Shown: positions 7,747-14,943 of the stretch, piece after piece
Layout of the letters: every line of letters begins with the position of its first letter
Position numbering within the stretch: position 1 is the first letter of the stretch
DNA from: RHKX01 sp964641695
Lineage (GTDB): Bacteria > Actinomycetota > Thermoleophilia > Solirubrobacterales > 70-9
Direction: 5' to 3'
NCBI GenBank assembly: GCA_964641695.1
Contig: CAZXKG010000020.1
Coordinates: 1 to 31,683 of the forward strand
Length of the DNA stretch: 31,683 nt
Translations under genes and position numbers: made by a program
Notes under the pieces: generated by a model
Seen by the model: the letters and a program-made list of their open reading frames with translations, nothing else
Told to the model about the DNA's origin: nothing
Databases searched by the model: none

Positions 7747-8964
7747 TCAGCAGGGTGCTTCCGGAACCTCCTTCGGCGGTACCTCGTCGATGATCTCGAC
7801 CGTCCCGTTCTGCACCTCGAACACGGTCATCGGGAGGTTCTGCGCCGTCCGGCACTCCTCCGTGTAGGTGACCAGTCCCTGCGCGAGCGGCTCTTCGTCG
7901 AACGTCTCCAACACGGCTGCCAGCTCCTCGGCGTCCGTCGAGCCCGCCTCGCCCACGGCCTTGTCGATCATCTGCATCTGCGCGTAACCGAGGATCGGCG
8001 CGTAGTCCTGCACGTCGAGGTTCCCGTTGTTCTCCTCGTAGGCCTCGCCGATATGCGTCCGCAGCTCGTTCGGGTCATCACCGTGAATCGAACCGACGCC
8101 GACATACCAGAGATCAGACAGGTTCTGAACGGCTCCCGAGATCACTCGGCCGTCGACGCCGAGCTGACCGAGGATGGGCAGGTCGATGCCACCGCCACGG
8201 ATCTGCCGTACGGCCGGCGTGGTGCCCGGGAGGTACGAGCAGAGCACGACGACGTCGATCTCGTCGCTCGCATCTCGGATTCTGTTGACCTGCGCGGTGA
8301 TCTGCGGGTCGCCGTTGTCGAACGTGTCCTCACCGACGATCTCGCCTCCCTGGGCCTCCCATGACTCGCGGAAGAACTCGCACCCGCGGGATGAGTACTC
8401 GATCGACGTGTCGACGAGCATGTAGGCCGACTGCCAATCCTTGGACTCACGGCCGAAGGTGGCCATGACCGCGGACTCGGTGTTGGTGGATGTGAGGCTG
8501 TTGAAGAACAGCGGTCCGATGCCGGTGTAGCCCATCAGCGGATCGCCGCCGCAACCGATCGCCAGGATCCCCTCTTCGTTCGCCGCACGGGCTGCCGGTG
8601 CGCCGTAGTCGTAGTCGCAGGTGGTGACGACGATCTCAGCGCCATCCTCGATCGCGCGCAACGCCGCCGGCTCGATTCGATCCAGCTCAGACCCGGTGTC
8701 GCTCTTGATCACCTCGATCTGTCGACCGTCGATTCCACCCTCGGCGTTGATGTCGTCGATAGCGACGCGCGCGCCTTCGAACACCGGGCCATCGAAGGCG
8801 TTGGCAAACCCGGAGAACCCCATCGCGAATCCGACCTTGATCGGCTCCTGGGACTCGCCCTCGCCACCGCCGTCGTCACTGTCATCGCTGCCACACGCTG
8901 CGAACAGCACACTCGATAAGAACAACACACACGCTAAGCTCGTGATCCTCTTCACACGCATCAC
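7747..8964 (-). CDS. ABC-transporter substrate-binding lipoprotein (LivK/branched-chain amino acid type)
   Basis: A 405-residue extracytoplasmic binding protein of the Peripla_BP_6 (type I fold) family. The N-terminus is a lipoprotein signal: positive charges, a hydrophobic core and the lipobox-like FAAC with Cys24, then an acidic Ser/Asp/Gly linker. The mature protein begins IKVGFAMGFSG, typical of LivK-like receptors, and contains IDDINAEGGIDGRQIEV. Start choice: GTG at 8964 or the adjacent ATG at 8961, which is preceded by a strong purine-rich site (CGGAGGAG). The permease and ATPases it most likely serves (livGFHM at 14944-18448) lie 6 kb upstream, but this gene has its own promoter with the shared palindrome at 9030-9050. 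Ligands of the family include amino acids, amides, urea and aromatic acids; the one here is unknown. Confidence 0.92.
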   Translation of the reverse strand: MMRVKRITSLACVLFLSSVLFAACGSDDSDDGGGEGESQEPIKVGFAMGFSGFANAFDGPVFEGARVAIDDINAEGGIDGRQIEVIKSDTGSELDRIEPAALRAIEDGAEIVVTTCDYDYGAPAARAANEEGILAIGCGGDPLMGYTGIGPLFFNSLTSTNTESAVMATFGRESKDWQSAYMLVDTSIEYSSRGCEFFRESWEAQGGEIVGEDTFDNGDPQITAQVNRIRDASDEIDVVVLCSYLPGTTPAVRQIRGGGIDLPILGQLGVDGRVISGAVQNLSDLWYVGVGSIHGDDPNELRTHIGEAYEENNGNLDVQDYAPILGYAQMQMIDKAVGEAGSTDAEELAAVLETFDEEPLAQGLVTYTEECRTAQNLPMTVFEVQNGTVEIIDEVPPKEVPEAPC

Positions 8965-9014
8965 TCGTCTCCTCCGGGAAATTGCGGACGTAGTACTACT
9001 ACCCTCTTCGCCTC

Positions 9015-9050
9015 AGCCTGGCCCCCTCACTGGCTCAGGTCAAGGGCCAG
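9015..9050 (-). promoter_or_regulatory. livK promoter with shared palindrome (copy 1)
   Basis: Reading toward livK, the element is CTGGCCC-N7-GAGCCAG (9030-9050), extended by one further complementary base pair. The spacer starts with TTGACC (9038-9043), a good -35; a 17-base spacing leads to CAGGCT (9015-9020), a weak -10. The start codon is about 50 bases downstream of the -10. An extra half site CTGGCCC (plus strand) is at 9018-9024. See the matching elements at 13300, 18545, 27546 and 28779. Confidence 0.7.
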
Positions 9051-9107
9051 TCCCGGTGGTTTCGACGGTACCACGGCCAAAACGGCTGTACGCGAGCACT
9101 GCGCCGC

Positions 9108-9129
9108 TCGACCTGGCGTCGACCTGGCG
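9108..9129. repeat. Perfect tandem repeat of 11 bases
   Basis: TCGACCTGGCG occurs twice in direct succession (9108-9118 and 9119-9129) in the gap between the SuyB-like gene and the livK promoter. Each unit contains CCTGG, which resembles half of the shared palindrome; this may be chance. Confidence 0.7.
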
Positions 9130-9146
9130 CCGTGCAAGGCGCAGTC

Positions 9147-9167
9147 GCACGGCGACATGCCCCGTGC
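9147..9167 (-). terminator. Hairpin just after the SuyB-like gene
   Basis: A perfect 6-base stem GCACGG (9147-9152) / CCGTGC (9162-9167) with a 9-base loop begins two bases past the stop codon of the SuyB-like gene. It would end the aminotransferase operon before livK, which has its own promoter. No T-tract follows. Confidence 0.45.
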
Positions 9168-9169
9168 CC

Positions 9170-10327
9170 TCAAACGCTCGGGAACAAGCGCGTGATCGTG
9201 AACTCGTGATGCCCGAACGACTCAGCGCAAGTGAGATGCCCGTTGATCGCGGCGTCGACCGCCTCGAGCAGCCGCTCACCGGCGCTCTCGAGTGAGACGT
9301 CACCGCCGAGGAGATCGGAGACGTCGACATCGATGTGATCCGCCATCTCCACGACGGTTCGAGGGTTCGCCGATATCTTCATCACCGGCTGGATGGGATG
9401 GCCGATGACGTTCCCCCCGCCGCACGGGAAGAGGTGAAGCACAGAGCCGGCAGCGGCCATCAGGGTGCCGCACTCCCCCGCCGTGGAGGAGGTGTCCATG
9501 AAGTTGAGCCCCTGGTTGCTCGGGGCGAGCGCCGGGTCCAGCGCGCCGACGATCGGCGTGCTTCCGGTCTTGGCGACGGTCCCGATCGACTTCTCCTCGA
9601 TCGTCGTCAGCCCGCCGGCCAGGTTGGCTCGGGTCGGCTGCGTTCCCAGCAGGTCGACGCCTGCGGCGGCGAGCCCGTTGACGCAGTCCTCGTACTTCTT
9701 GGTGAAGGCCGCTCGCGTCTGCTCGTCGACGCACCGGTCTGCGAGCAGGTCGTGACAACCGGTCAACTCCGAGGTCTCGCCGAAGATGATCGTCCCGCCT
9801 TCGGCGACGTGGCGGTCGGTTACCCACCCTGTCACCGGACAAGCCACCAGCGCGCTGGTGGTGTCCGATTCAGCGCACTTCATGCTCAGGGTCAGCTCAC
9901 GACGCTCGATCGCCTCACGCCGCACGGCGCTTGCGTCCCGAACGAACGTCGCCGCCGCGCGGGTCACCTTCGCCAGCACGTCGACGTCCGCCATGCCCCA
10001 CGTCGCGTAGCCCACTACGGGCTTCCCGGTCGCGGCGATCACCTCGGCGACGTGATCGACCCCCTCATCCTCGCCTCCGACGACGACTACGGCGGCCACG
10101 TTGGGGTTTGCGCCGGTGCCTGCCAGGGTGCGAAGGGTCAGCTCACGATCGGCGCCGTACTGCATCTCATCGTTGTTGGCAACCGCCCTCCTCGCCCCCG
10201 GCAGCCGCCCCGCGACTGCCCGGCAGACCTCGTTGGATATGTCATCGATAGGGAGCAGCAGGACGTGATTGCGTATCCCTACATCGCCGTTCGGTCGCCT
10301 GTAGCCCGTCAGCTTCCGCGAGGCCAC
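9170..10327 (-). CDS. UxaA-family lyase, large subunit (SuyB-like)
   Basis: A 385-residue large subunit of the altronate dehydratase/sulfolactate sulfo-lyase (UxaA C-terminal) family. I place the start at GTG 10327: the residue stretch beginning RKLTGYRRPNGDVGIRNH is the normal family N-terminus, and upstream sequence in frame belongs to the overlapping small-subunit gene. Family landmarks are KCAESDTTS (150-158), GGTIIFGETSELTG (177-190), AGGLTTIEEKSIG (237-249) and KISANPRTVVEMADHIDVDV (317-336). The last, with GHHEFTITRL near the C-terminus, is closer to (2R)-sulfolactate sulfo-lyase SuyB than to altronate or galactarate dehydratase. The His/Cys motif that dehydratases have near residue 55 is replaced by NNDEMQYG. 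The overlap with the small subunit (19 bases) implies translational coupling. The reaction (sulfite, water or other elimination from a 2-hydroxy acid) is inferred only. Confidence 0.82.
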   Translation of the reverse strand: MASRKLTGYRRPNGDVGIRNHVLLLPIDDISNEVCRAVAGRLPGARRAVANNDEMQYGADRELTLRTLAGTGANPNVAAVVVVGGEDEGVDHVAEVIAATGKPVVGYATWGMADVDVLAKVTRAAATFVRDASAVRREAIERRELTLSMKCAESDTTSALVACPVTGWVTDRHVAEGGTIIFGETSELTGCHDLLADRCVDEQTRAAFTKKYEDCVNGLAAAGVDLLGTQPTRANLAGGLTTIEEKSIGTVAKTGSTPIVGALDPALAPSNQGLNFMDTSSTAGECGTLMAAAGSVLHLFPCGGGNVIGHPIQPVMKISANPRTVVEMADHIDVDVSDLLGGDVSLESAGERLLEAVDAAINGHLTCAESFGHHEFTITRLFPSV

Positions 10328-10596
10328 AATATGCTCTCCAGGTTGTGTGTATGTACGTGTCTGCCGCATTCGATGTCCTGCTGGGTGCGGCCGATGCGAA
10401 CCCCAGCCTTCGTCACCACCGCTCGAGCGGGTAGATCGCGCAAAGCGAACTTGTGCCCGAACTCGATCGGATCCAAGACCTTCGCGGTCAGCTTCGTGCC
10501 GGCCTCGATGCAATAGCCGTCGAGCTCCCCGACCGCCCGCGGCTTGACCACGACTCCAACGTCGTCGTCCTCGCTGTGGATGAGGAAATCGATCAT
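10309..10596 (-). CDS. UxaA-family lyase, small SAF-domain subunit (SuyA-like)
   Basis: A 95-residue SAF-domain protein, the separate small subunit that in UxaA is fused as the N-terminal domain and in SuyAB is a separate chain. Clear signatures are DDDVGVVVKP (10-19), GHKFALRDL (47-55), GVRIGRT (65-71) and the C-terminal VHTHNLES (81-88). Its ATG overlaps the stop of the formamidase gene in an ATGA, and its own end overlaps the SuyB-like start by 19 bases. The two subunits are thus likely made in equal amounts. The pair arrangement as two proteins supports the SuyAB-like reading over a fused altronate dehydratase. Confidence 0.85.
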   Translation of the reverse strand: MIDFLIHSEDDDVGVVVKPRAVGELDGYCIEAGTKLTAKVLDPIEFGHKFALRDLPARAVVTKAGVRIGRTQQDIECGRHVHTHNLESILWPRGS

Positions 10597-11721
10597 GCCC
10601 GTTCAGCGCTCGATCGGCTCAGACGTGCGATCTCCAGCGGGCTGGGATCGTCGAAGACGTTCAGGGGCAGCACCGCGGAGACGACGGGGTTCGGCACGTT
10701 GATCACCTGCGAGAGACGAAGGTCCACGGTGACGCTGCAGAGCACCGCCGCTGCTTCCGGCGTGAACCCGAACGCGTTCGTCAGCATGTCGACCATGCTG
10801 GAGACGGCACGGCGCGCCGCGAGGCCGAGGTCCATCGACCCTTCAGGATCATCGACCCGAGCGATACCGGTCGTGATCAGCGATTCCTGCCGCTGGGCCG
10901 CCGGAGCCAGTACGTATGGCGCCGGGCGATGACGCCAAGGGCCCTTGTGCACCCGGGTCCTGATCGTCACCGCGCCGGATATCTCGAGCGCGGACCCACA
11001 GCATTCGCCCTCCCCCTGGGAGAAGTGGAGATCCCCGATCGAAAGCAACGCGCCCGGCACCTGGACGGGTAGGAGGATCCGGGATCCGACCGTGACCTGG
11101 CGAACGTCGAGGTTGCCGCCGTTCTCCCTCGGCGGGCACATGCGCAGGCCGCCCGCAGCAAGCGCCGGCACCGCTCCATCCTCCCGCGGCTCCAGTACCC
11201 GCTCGTCGTGCTCGGCGAGAGCATGCTCCCTGGCCCGTGACGCCTCGACGGCCGCTCGCGACGGTGCGACGCCGACGATCCCGGGGAACGGATTGGGCGG
11301 TACCGCGACTCCCGGGAGCTGCTCGGAGCGTGCCCTCCCGGCGCTGATCTCCCACAGCGTCAGGTAGGGCTCGGAGAAGAGCTCTCCGAGAACGCCCCAG
11401 CCGGGTGAGATCGTCGCGAAGCCGAAGTCGCTGACCTCGATATCGACGATCTCCACCTCGAGCACGTCCCCCGGCTCGGCCTCCCGCACCAGGACCGGTC
11501 CGGTGAGCGGGTGATCGACGTCGCCGATTGCGGCGAGGTCCGCGGCGCTGCTGTCTTTGGTGATCCGGCCATCGAGNNNNNNNNNNGCTGTCGCGGACCT
11601 CGAACGTCAGCGCCTCGCCTTGCGAGATCGTCGCGAGAGCGGGGATGTCGGGGTGCCAGCGGTTGTGCCCTTCACTGCCGTCCTGCGGCAATCGCTTGCG
11701 ATGGTCAGCCGGGAGTCGCAT
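10593..11721 (-). CDS. Acetamidase/formamidase family protein (interrupted by assembly gap)
   Basis: An FmdA/AmdA-family amidase, which hydrolyses short amides to ammonia and the acid. The first 45 codons (11721 to 11587) end in FEVRDS and include the family start signature HNRWHPDIP. After ten Ns, 328 codons (11576 to 10593) begin LDGRITKDSSAADLAAIG and include the conserved PLTGPV, the FGFATISPGWG segment, LSIGDLHFSQGEGE (metal/active-site region) and the C-terminal LTNAFGFTPEAAAVLCSV. In family members, as I recall them, the RD-x and LDG parts are contiguous, so little or nothing may be missing at the gap even though the 10 Ns break the frame. The start ATG lies 8 bases after the aminotransferase stop, with GAGGA overlapping that stop as ribosome site. 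It is probably an intact operon member. Confidence 0.85.
11577..11586. other. Assembly gap (10 Ns) inside the amidase gene
   Basis: Ten ambiguous bases, a usual placeholder length rather than a measured one. They fall between two in-family halves of the amidase whose codon boundaries end exactly at the gap edges. Frame across the gap is not meaningful. Confidence 0.99.
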
Positions 11722-11729
11722 GTCGATCC

Positions 11730-13130
11730 TCAGTCGCCCCCGGTTGATCCGAACCGCTTCATGACGGCCTCGAAGGTCCCTCGAAGGGCTTGCTCGATCT
11801 CGTCGAACTCCTCCTCGCCGGCGACCAGAGGCGGGCACAGGAGCACGACCGGCTCGCCGCCCCGATCGTCGGCTCGCGTGAGCAAGCCCCGGGCGGTCAT
11901 CTCCTCCGGAAGCACGCTGCGGACCAGCGTTCGCACGTCATCCGCCGAGAACCTCGTCTTCTGCGCCTGATCGCGAACCAGCTCGATCGCGTAGAAGTAC
12001 CCAGCACCCCGGATGTCCCCGACGACCGGCAGGTCGTAGAGGCGCTCCAACGTGGCCTTGAGCTCGCCCTCGTGCTCACGCACGTGCTCGCACAGCCCCT
12101 CGCGCTCGAGAACCTGGAGGTTCGCCAGCGCCACGGCCGCAGCCACCGGATGCGCGCTGAAGGTGAACCCATGCGCGAACATCGACTCGTCGTCGGCTAC
12201 GAACGGCTCTGCCAGCCGGTCCGATGCGATCAGCGCCCCCATGGGGACGTATCCGGACGTCAACCCCTTCGCCGTCGCGATCATGTCCGGCTCGTAGTCG
12301 TACCTCTGGCAACCGAAGTACTCGCCGAGCCGCCCCCACGCGCAGATCACCTCGTCTGAGATCAGCAGTACGTCATGGGCGTCACAGATCTCGCGGACGC
12401 GCGCGAAGTACCCCTCCGGAGGAGTCAGACATCCGCCCGCGTTCTGGACCGGCTCCAAGATGACCGCCGCCACCGTCTCGGGGCCCTCGAAGAGGATCCG
12501 CTCCTCGATCTGCTCCGCCGCCAGGAGCGGATCAGCGCCTTCCGGCGCCCTGTATCGGTTCGTGTTCTCGACGTGACAGCCGCCGGGCATCAACGGCTCG
12601 AAGGGGACCCGCATCGCGGTCACCCCGCTGACCGACATGGCACCGAAGGACACGCCGTGGTAAGCGCCCTTTCGCGCGATCACCTTGTACTTGCGACCGT
12701 TCCCCGTGGCGCGATGGTAGGCGCGCGAGAGCTTCAGGGCCGATTCGACGGCGTCCGATCCACCAGAGGTGAAGAACGTGCGATTGAGATCGCCCGGGGC
12801 CAATGCCGCGACCTTCTCGGCCAGCTCGACGGCCCTGGGATGAACGAACCCCCAGACCGGGAAGAACCCGAGCTCGGAGCCCTGGGCTCCGGCGGCGTCC
12901 GCCAACTCCTGCCGGCCGTGGCCGACGTTCACGCAGAAGAGCCCCGACAGACCATCCAGATAGCGCTCACCGCTCGAGTCGTAGATGTGACTGCGATCGC
13001 CACGTGAGATCATCATCGGCTCGACGTCCGCATAGGCGCCGGTACGAGTGAACGGCATCCACAGATGGCGTGCCGATCCCTGCGCCCGGGGAGCGCTCTC
13101 CGTCAACAGGGTCGACCCTGAGGGCTTCAC
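11730..13130 (-). CDS. Class-III (omega) aminotransferase, PLP-dependent
   Basis: A 466-residue fold-type-I class-III aminotransferase, the group that includes taurine:pyruvate, beta-alanine:pyruvate and other omega-amino acid transaminases. Visible landmarks: RHLWMPF near the N-terminus (21-27), TSGGSDAVESALKLSRAYH (121-139, phosphate contact), YHG (157-159, ring stacking), ISDEV (257-261, Asp259 pairing with the pyridine N), and the Schiff-base Lys288 in ATAKGLTSG. The start is GTG 13130; an internal ATG at residue 25 is less likely because RHLW precedes it. It is first in an operon with the amidase and SuyAB-like lyase and has its own promoter with the shared palindrome about 170 bases upstream. 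The amino donor is not predictable; coupling to a 2-hydroxy-acid lyase would fit an amino acid or sulfonated amine. Confidence 0.93.
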   Translation of the reverse strand: MKPSGSTLLTESAPRAQGSARHLWMPFTRTGAYADVEPMMISRGDRSHIYDSSGERYLDGLSGLFCVNVGHGRQELADAAGAQGSELGFFPVWGFVHPRAVELAEKVAALAPGDLNRTFFTSGGSDAVESALKLSRAYHRATGNGRKYKVIARKGAYHGVSFGAMSVSGVTAMRVPFEPLMPGGCHVENTNRYRAPEGADPLLAAEQIEERILFEGPETVAAVILEPVQNAGGCLTPPEGYFARVREICDAHDVLLISDEVICAWGRLGEYFGCQRYDYEPDMIATAKGLTSGYVPMGALIASDRLAEPFVADDESMFAHGFTFSAHPVAAAVALANLQVLEREGLCEHVREHEGELKATLERLYDLPVVGDIRGAGYFYAIELVRDQAQKTRFSADDVRTLVRSVLPEEMTARGLLTRADDRGGEPVVLLCPPLVAGEEEFDEIEQALRGTFEAVMKRFGSTGGD

Positions 13131-13204
13131 GCGCTCATCCGCCGGCGCCGCGATGACCGATTGTAGTGTTAGGAACGGTGTGAGCTTGCATCTTGACCTG
13201 CGCA

Positions 13205-13217
13205 GAACTAGAAGTTC
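13205..13217. repeat. Short inverted repeat in the aminotransferase leader
   Basis: GAACT-AGA-AGTTC, a perfect 5-3-5 palindrome, lies between the predicted transcription start and the aminotransferase start codon. It could be a minor operator; it may also be chance. Confidence 0.4.
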
Positions 13218-13264
13218 GTGATGGCGTCGAACCGAGAACTCACATACAGCGAGGAAACTGGCAC

Positions 13265-13293
13265 GGGTACATCACGCATGGGCTCAGGGTACA
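13265..13293 (-). promoter_or_regulatory. Direct repeats near the aminotransferase promoter (possible MocR site)
   Basis: On the minus strand TGTACCC occurs twice, at 13287-13293 and 13265-13271, 22 bases apart, about two helical turns. MocR/GabR-type regulators commonly bind direct repeats next to their target promoter, and a MocR gene ends only about 100 bases upstream. The first repeat overlaps the predicted -10 (TACCCT). A similar TGGTACCA is found at 13337-13344. Confidence 0.4.
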
Positions 13294-13321
13294 GTCGCTC
13301 TGGCTCTCCATAAAGGACCAG
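13286..13321 (-). promoter_or_regulatory. Aminotransferase-operon promoter with shared palindrome (copy 2)
   Basis: Reading toward the gene the element is CTGGTCC-N8-GAGCCAG (13300-13321), extended by T/A pairs on both sides. Its spacer begins with TTTATG (13309-13314) as -35, and 17 bases later comes TACCCT (13286-13291) as -10. The predicted transcript would have a leader of about 150 bases. This copy has one extra base between the half sites compared with the other four. Confidence 0.72.
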
Positions 13322-13392
13322 ACGCAGTTGATGCCGTGGTACCAGTCGGCGCGGAACCTCGCTTCACGACACGATGGTCAGCGTCGGCTGAC

Positions 13393-14862
13393 TCAACTCT
13401 GAGCGGCGTTACTCGCGAGCTTGGCCAGGATCCGGATGCCCGGCTCGATCCGATCGTCCCTGACCGCGGCGAACCCGAGACGGAGGTAGTTCTTGGGGCA
13501 GGGGCTCCTCCTGAAGTAGATATGCCCAGGCTCGAACAGAACTCCCGCTGCCGTCGCCGCCTCGGCGAGCTTGACGGTATCGACAGCCTTCGGCGCGGCG
13601 ACCCACACTGTCGTCCCACCTGTGGATACATGCACCCTCCACTGAGTGTGCGTACGAAGCGCACGTACCATCAACTCCCACTTCGACTTCAAAGTCGACC
13701 GATGTCTGCGTAGCGAGCTCGTGTAATCGCCCGACTGGATCAACAACGCCATCGCTCGCTGCATGTGGCCGGGTGGATGTCTCGTCATCAAGCGACGTTC
13801 GGTTCTCATATGAGCGATCAGCTCAGGACTGGCGACGACGAAGCCAAGGCGAAGCCCAGGCGCCAGGAACTTCGAGAAGCTGCCCAGGTACACCACGCGC
13901 TGATCGTTGTCGATCGCGCGCAGCGCCGGCGACGGCTTACCGTGGTAGCGGAGCTCGCTGTCGTAGTCGTCCTCGATGACGATCGAGTTGGAGTCGCGTG
14001 CGGTCTGCAGCAGCCTGCGTCGGCGAGCCGCGCTGAGGGTGGCCCCCGTCGGGAAGTTGTGACTCGGCGTGACCATGATCAGCTTCGCCTCACCGACCTG
14101 ATCGAGCATCCGGATCCCGTGCGTGTCGGTGGGAACGGCGAGCACCTTCGCGCCCGCGTTCCGCAGGATCACGTAGGCGTCGGGGTAGCCCGGATCCTCG
14201 ACCACCACTGGCATCCCGGGCTTGACGAGAGCCTTGGCGAGCAGGTAGATCGCCTGCTGCGACCCACCGGTGATCAGGATCTCGTCCGGACTGGCCGTGA
14301 TTCCGCGGGTCGGCAGGATCTCCGCGCAGAGCTGCTGAACGAGCAGCGGGTCGTCCCACGACCGGGCGTCCTCGAGGCTGAACCAGAAGTGCTCCGGATC
14401 CAGCGCCTTGCGCAAGGCGCGCAACCAGGCACGCGACGGAAACGCGTCCGGCGCGACCTGACCTCCGATGAACGGATACGGGAACTCGAACCAGTTCGGC
14501 GGAAGGTTCTTGTCGATGGATCCGAGCGTGTCTGGAGCGTTGGTCAGCTCACTCCAGTCAGGTTGCTGTCGCTGGTTCCCGCTGGAGCTGGGCGACCGCG
14601 TGGCCAGGAGCTCCTGCATCTCCGGGTTGACGAACGCGCCGGCTCGCGGCCTGCTGCTGATGTACCCGTCGGCCGCCAGCTCCTGGTAGGCGAGGTTGAC
14701 GGTGTTACGCGAGATCCCCAGCCAGGAGGCGAGCATTCGCGACGACGGTAACCGACCGTCCTCGAAATGCCCTGCCGCGATGTTCTCCTCCAGGGCGAGG
14801 CGAAGTTGTCGGTACAGGGGCTCCGACGACTCAGGATCGAGAGCCGGAAGAACTACTCCCAA
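13393..14862 (-). CDS. MocR-family transcriptional regulator (GntR helix-turn-helix plus aminotransferase domain)
   Basis: A 489-residue MocR/GabR-type regulator. The N-terminal GntR winged helix spans about residues 10-80, with LPSSRMLASWLGISRNTV (38-55) as helix-turn-helix and YISSRPRAGAFV as the wing. After a linker, a class-I aminotransferase-like domain covers about 120-489. It keeps the PLP lysine (Lys331 in GSFSKFLAPG), the ring-pairing aspartate region EDDYDSE (297-303) and TPSHNFPTG (265-273). Such proteins sense PLP adducts of amino compounds (GABA, taurine, ectoine-like ligands are known cases). The gene follows livM by 81 bases and precedes the aminotransferase operon by 262 bases, the classic place for a regulator of the adjacent transaminase. 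Start ATG/GTG at 14862. Confidence 0.93.
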   Translation of the reverse strand: MGVVLPALDPESSEPLYRQLRLALEENIAAGHFEDGRLPSSRMLASWLGISRNTVNLAYQELAADGYISSRPRAGAFVNPEMQELLATRSPSSSGNQRQQPDWSELTNAPDTLGSIDKNLPPNWFEFPYPFIGGQVAPDAFPSRAWLRALRKALDPEHFWFSLEDARSWDDPLLVQQLCAEILPTRGITASPDEILITGGSQQAIYLLAKALVKPGMPVVVEDPGYPDAYVILRNAGAKVLAVPTDTHGIRMLDQVGEAKLIMVTPSHNFPTGATLSAARRRRLLQTARDSNSIVIEDDYDSELRYHGKPSPALRAIDNDQRVVYLGSFSKFLAPGLRLGFVVASPELIAHMRTERRLMTRHPPGHMQRAMALLIQSGDYTSSLRRHRSTLKSKWELMVRALRTHTQWRVHVSTGGTTVWVAAPKAVDTVKLAEAATAAGVLFEPGHIYFRRSPCPKNYLRLGFAAVRDDRIEPGIRILAKLASNAAQS

Positions 14863-14943
14863 GCTGATCTTCCCCGCGTGAGCCGGCTCTCGCTATCGAC
14901 ATTACCCATGACACTTCGTTGTTCCATCGCTCCCCGTCTACGC

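Noticed and set aside
10328..10513. N-terminal extension of the SuyB-like protein up to 10513
   Set aside because: These 62 codons overlap the SuyA-like gene in another frame and show no family similarity; GTG 10327 gives the normal N-terminus.
13337..13344. TGGTACCA as a third copy of the MocR-like repeat
   Set aside because: It is its own palindrome and only partly matches TGTACCC; kept as a remark, not counted.
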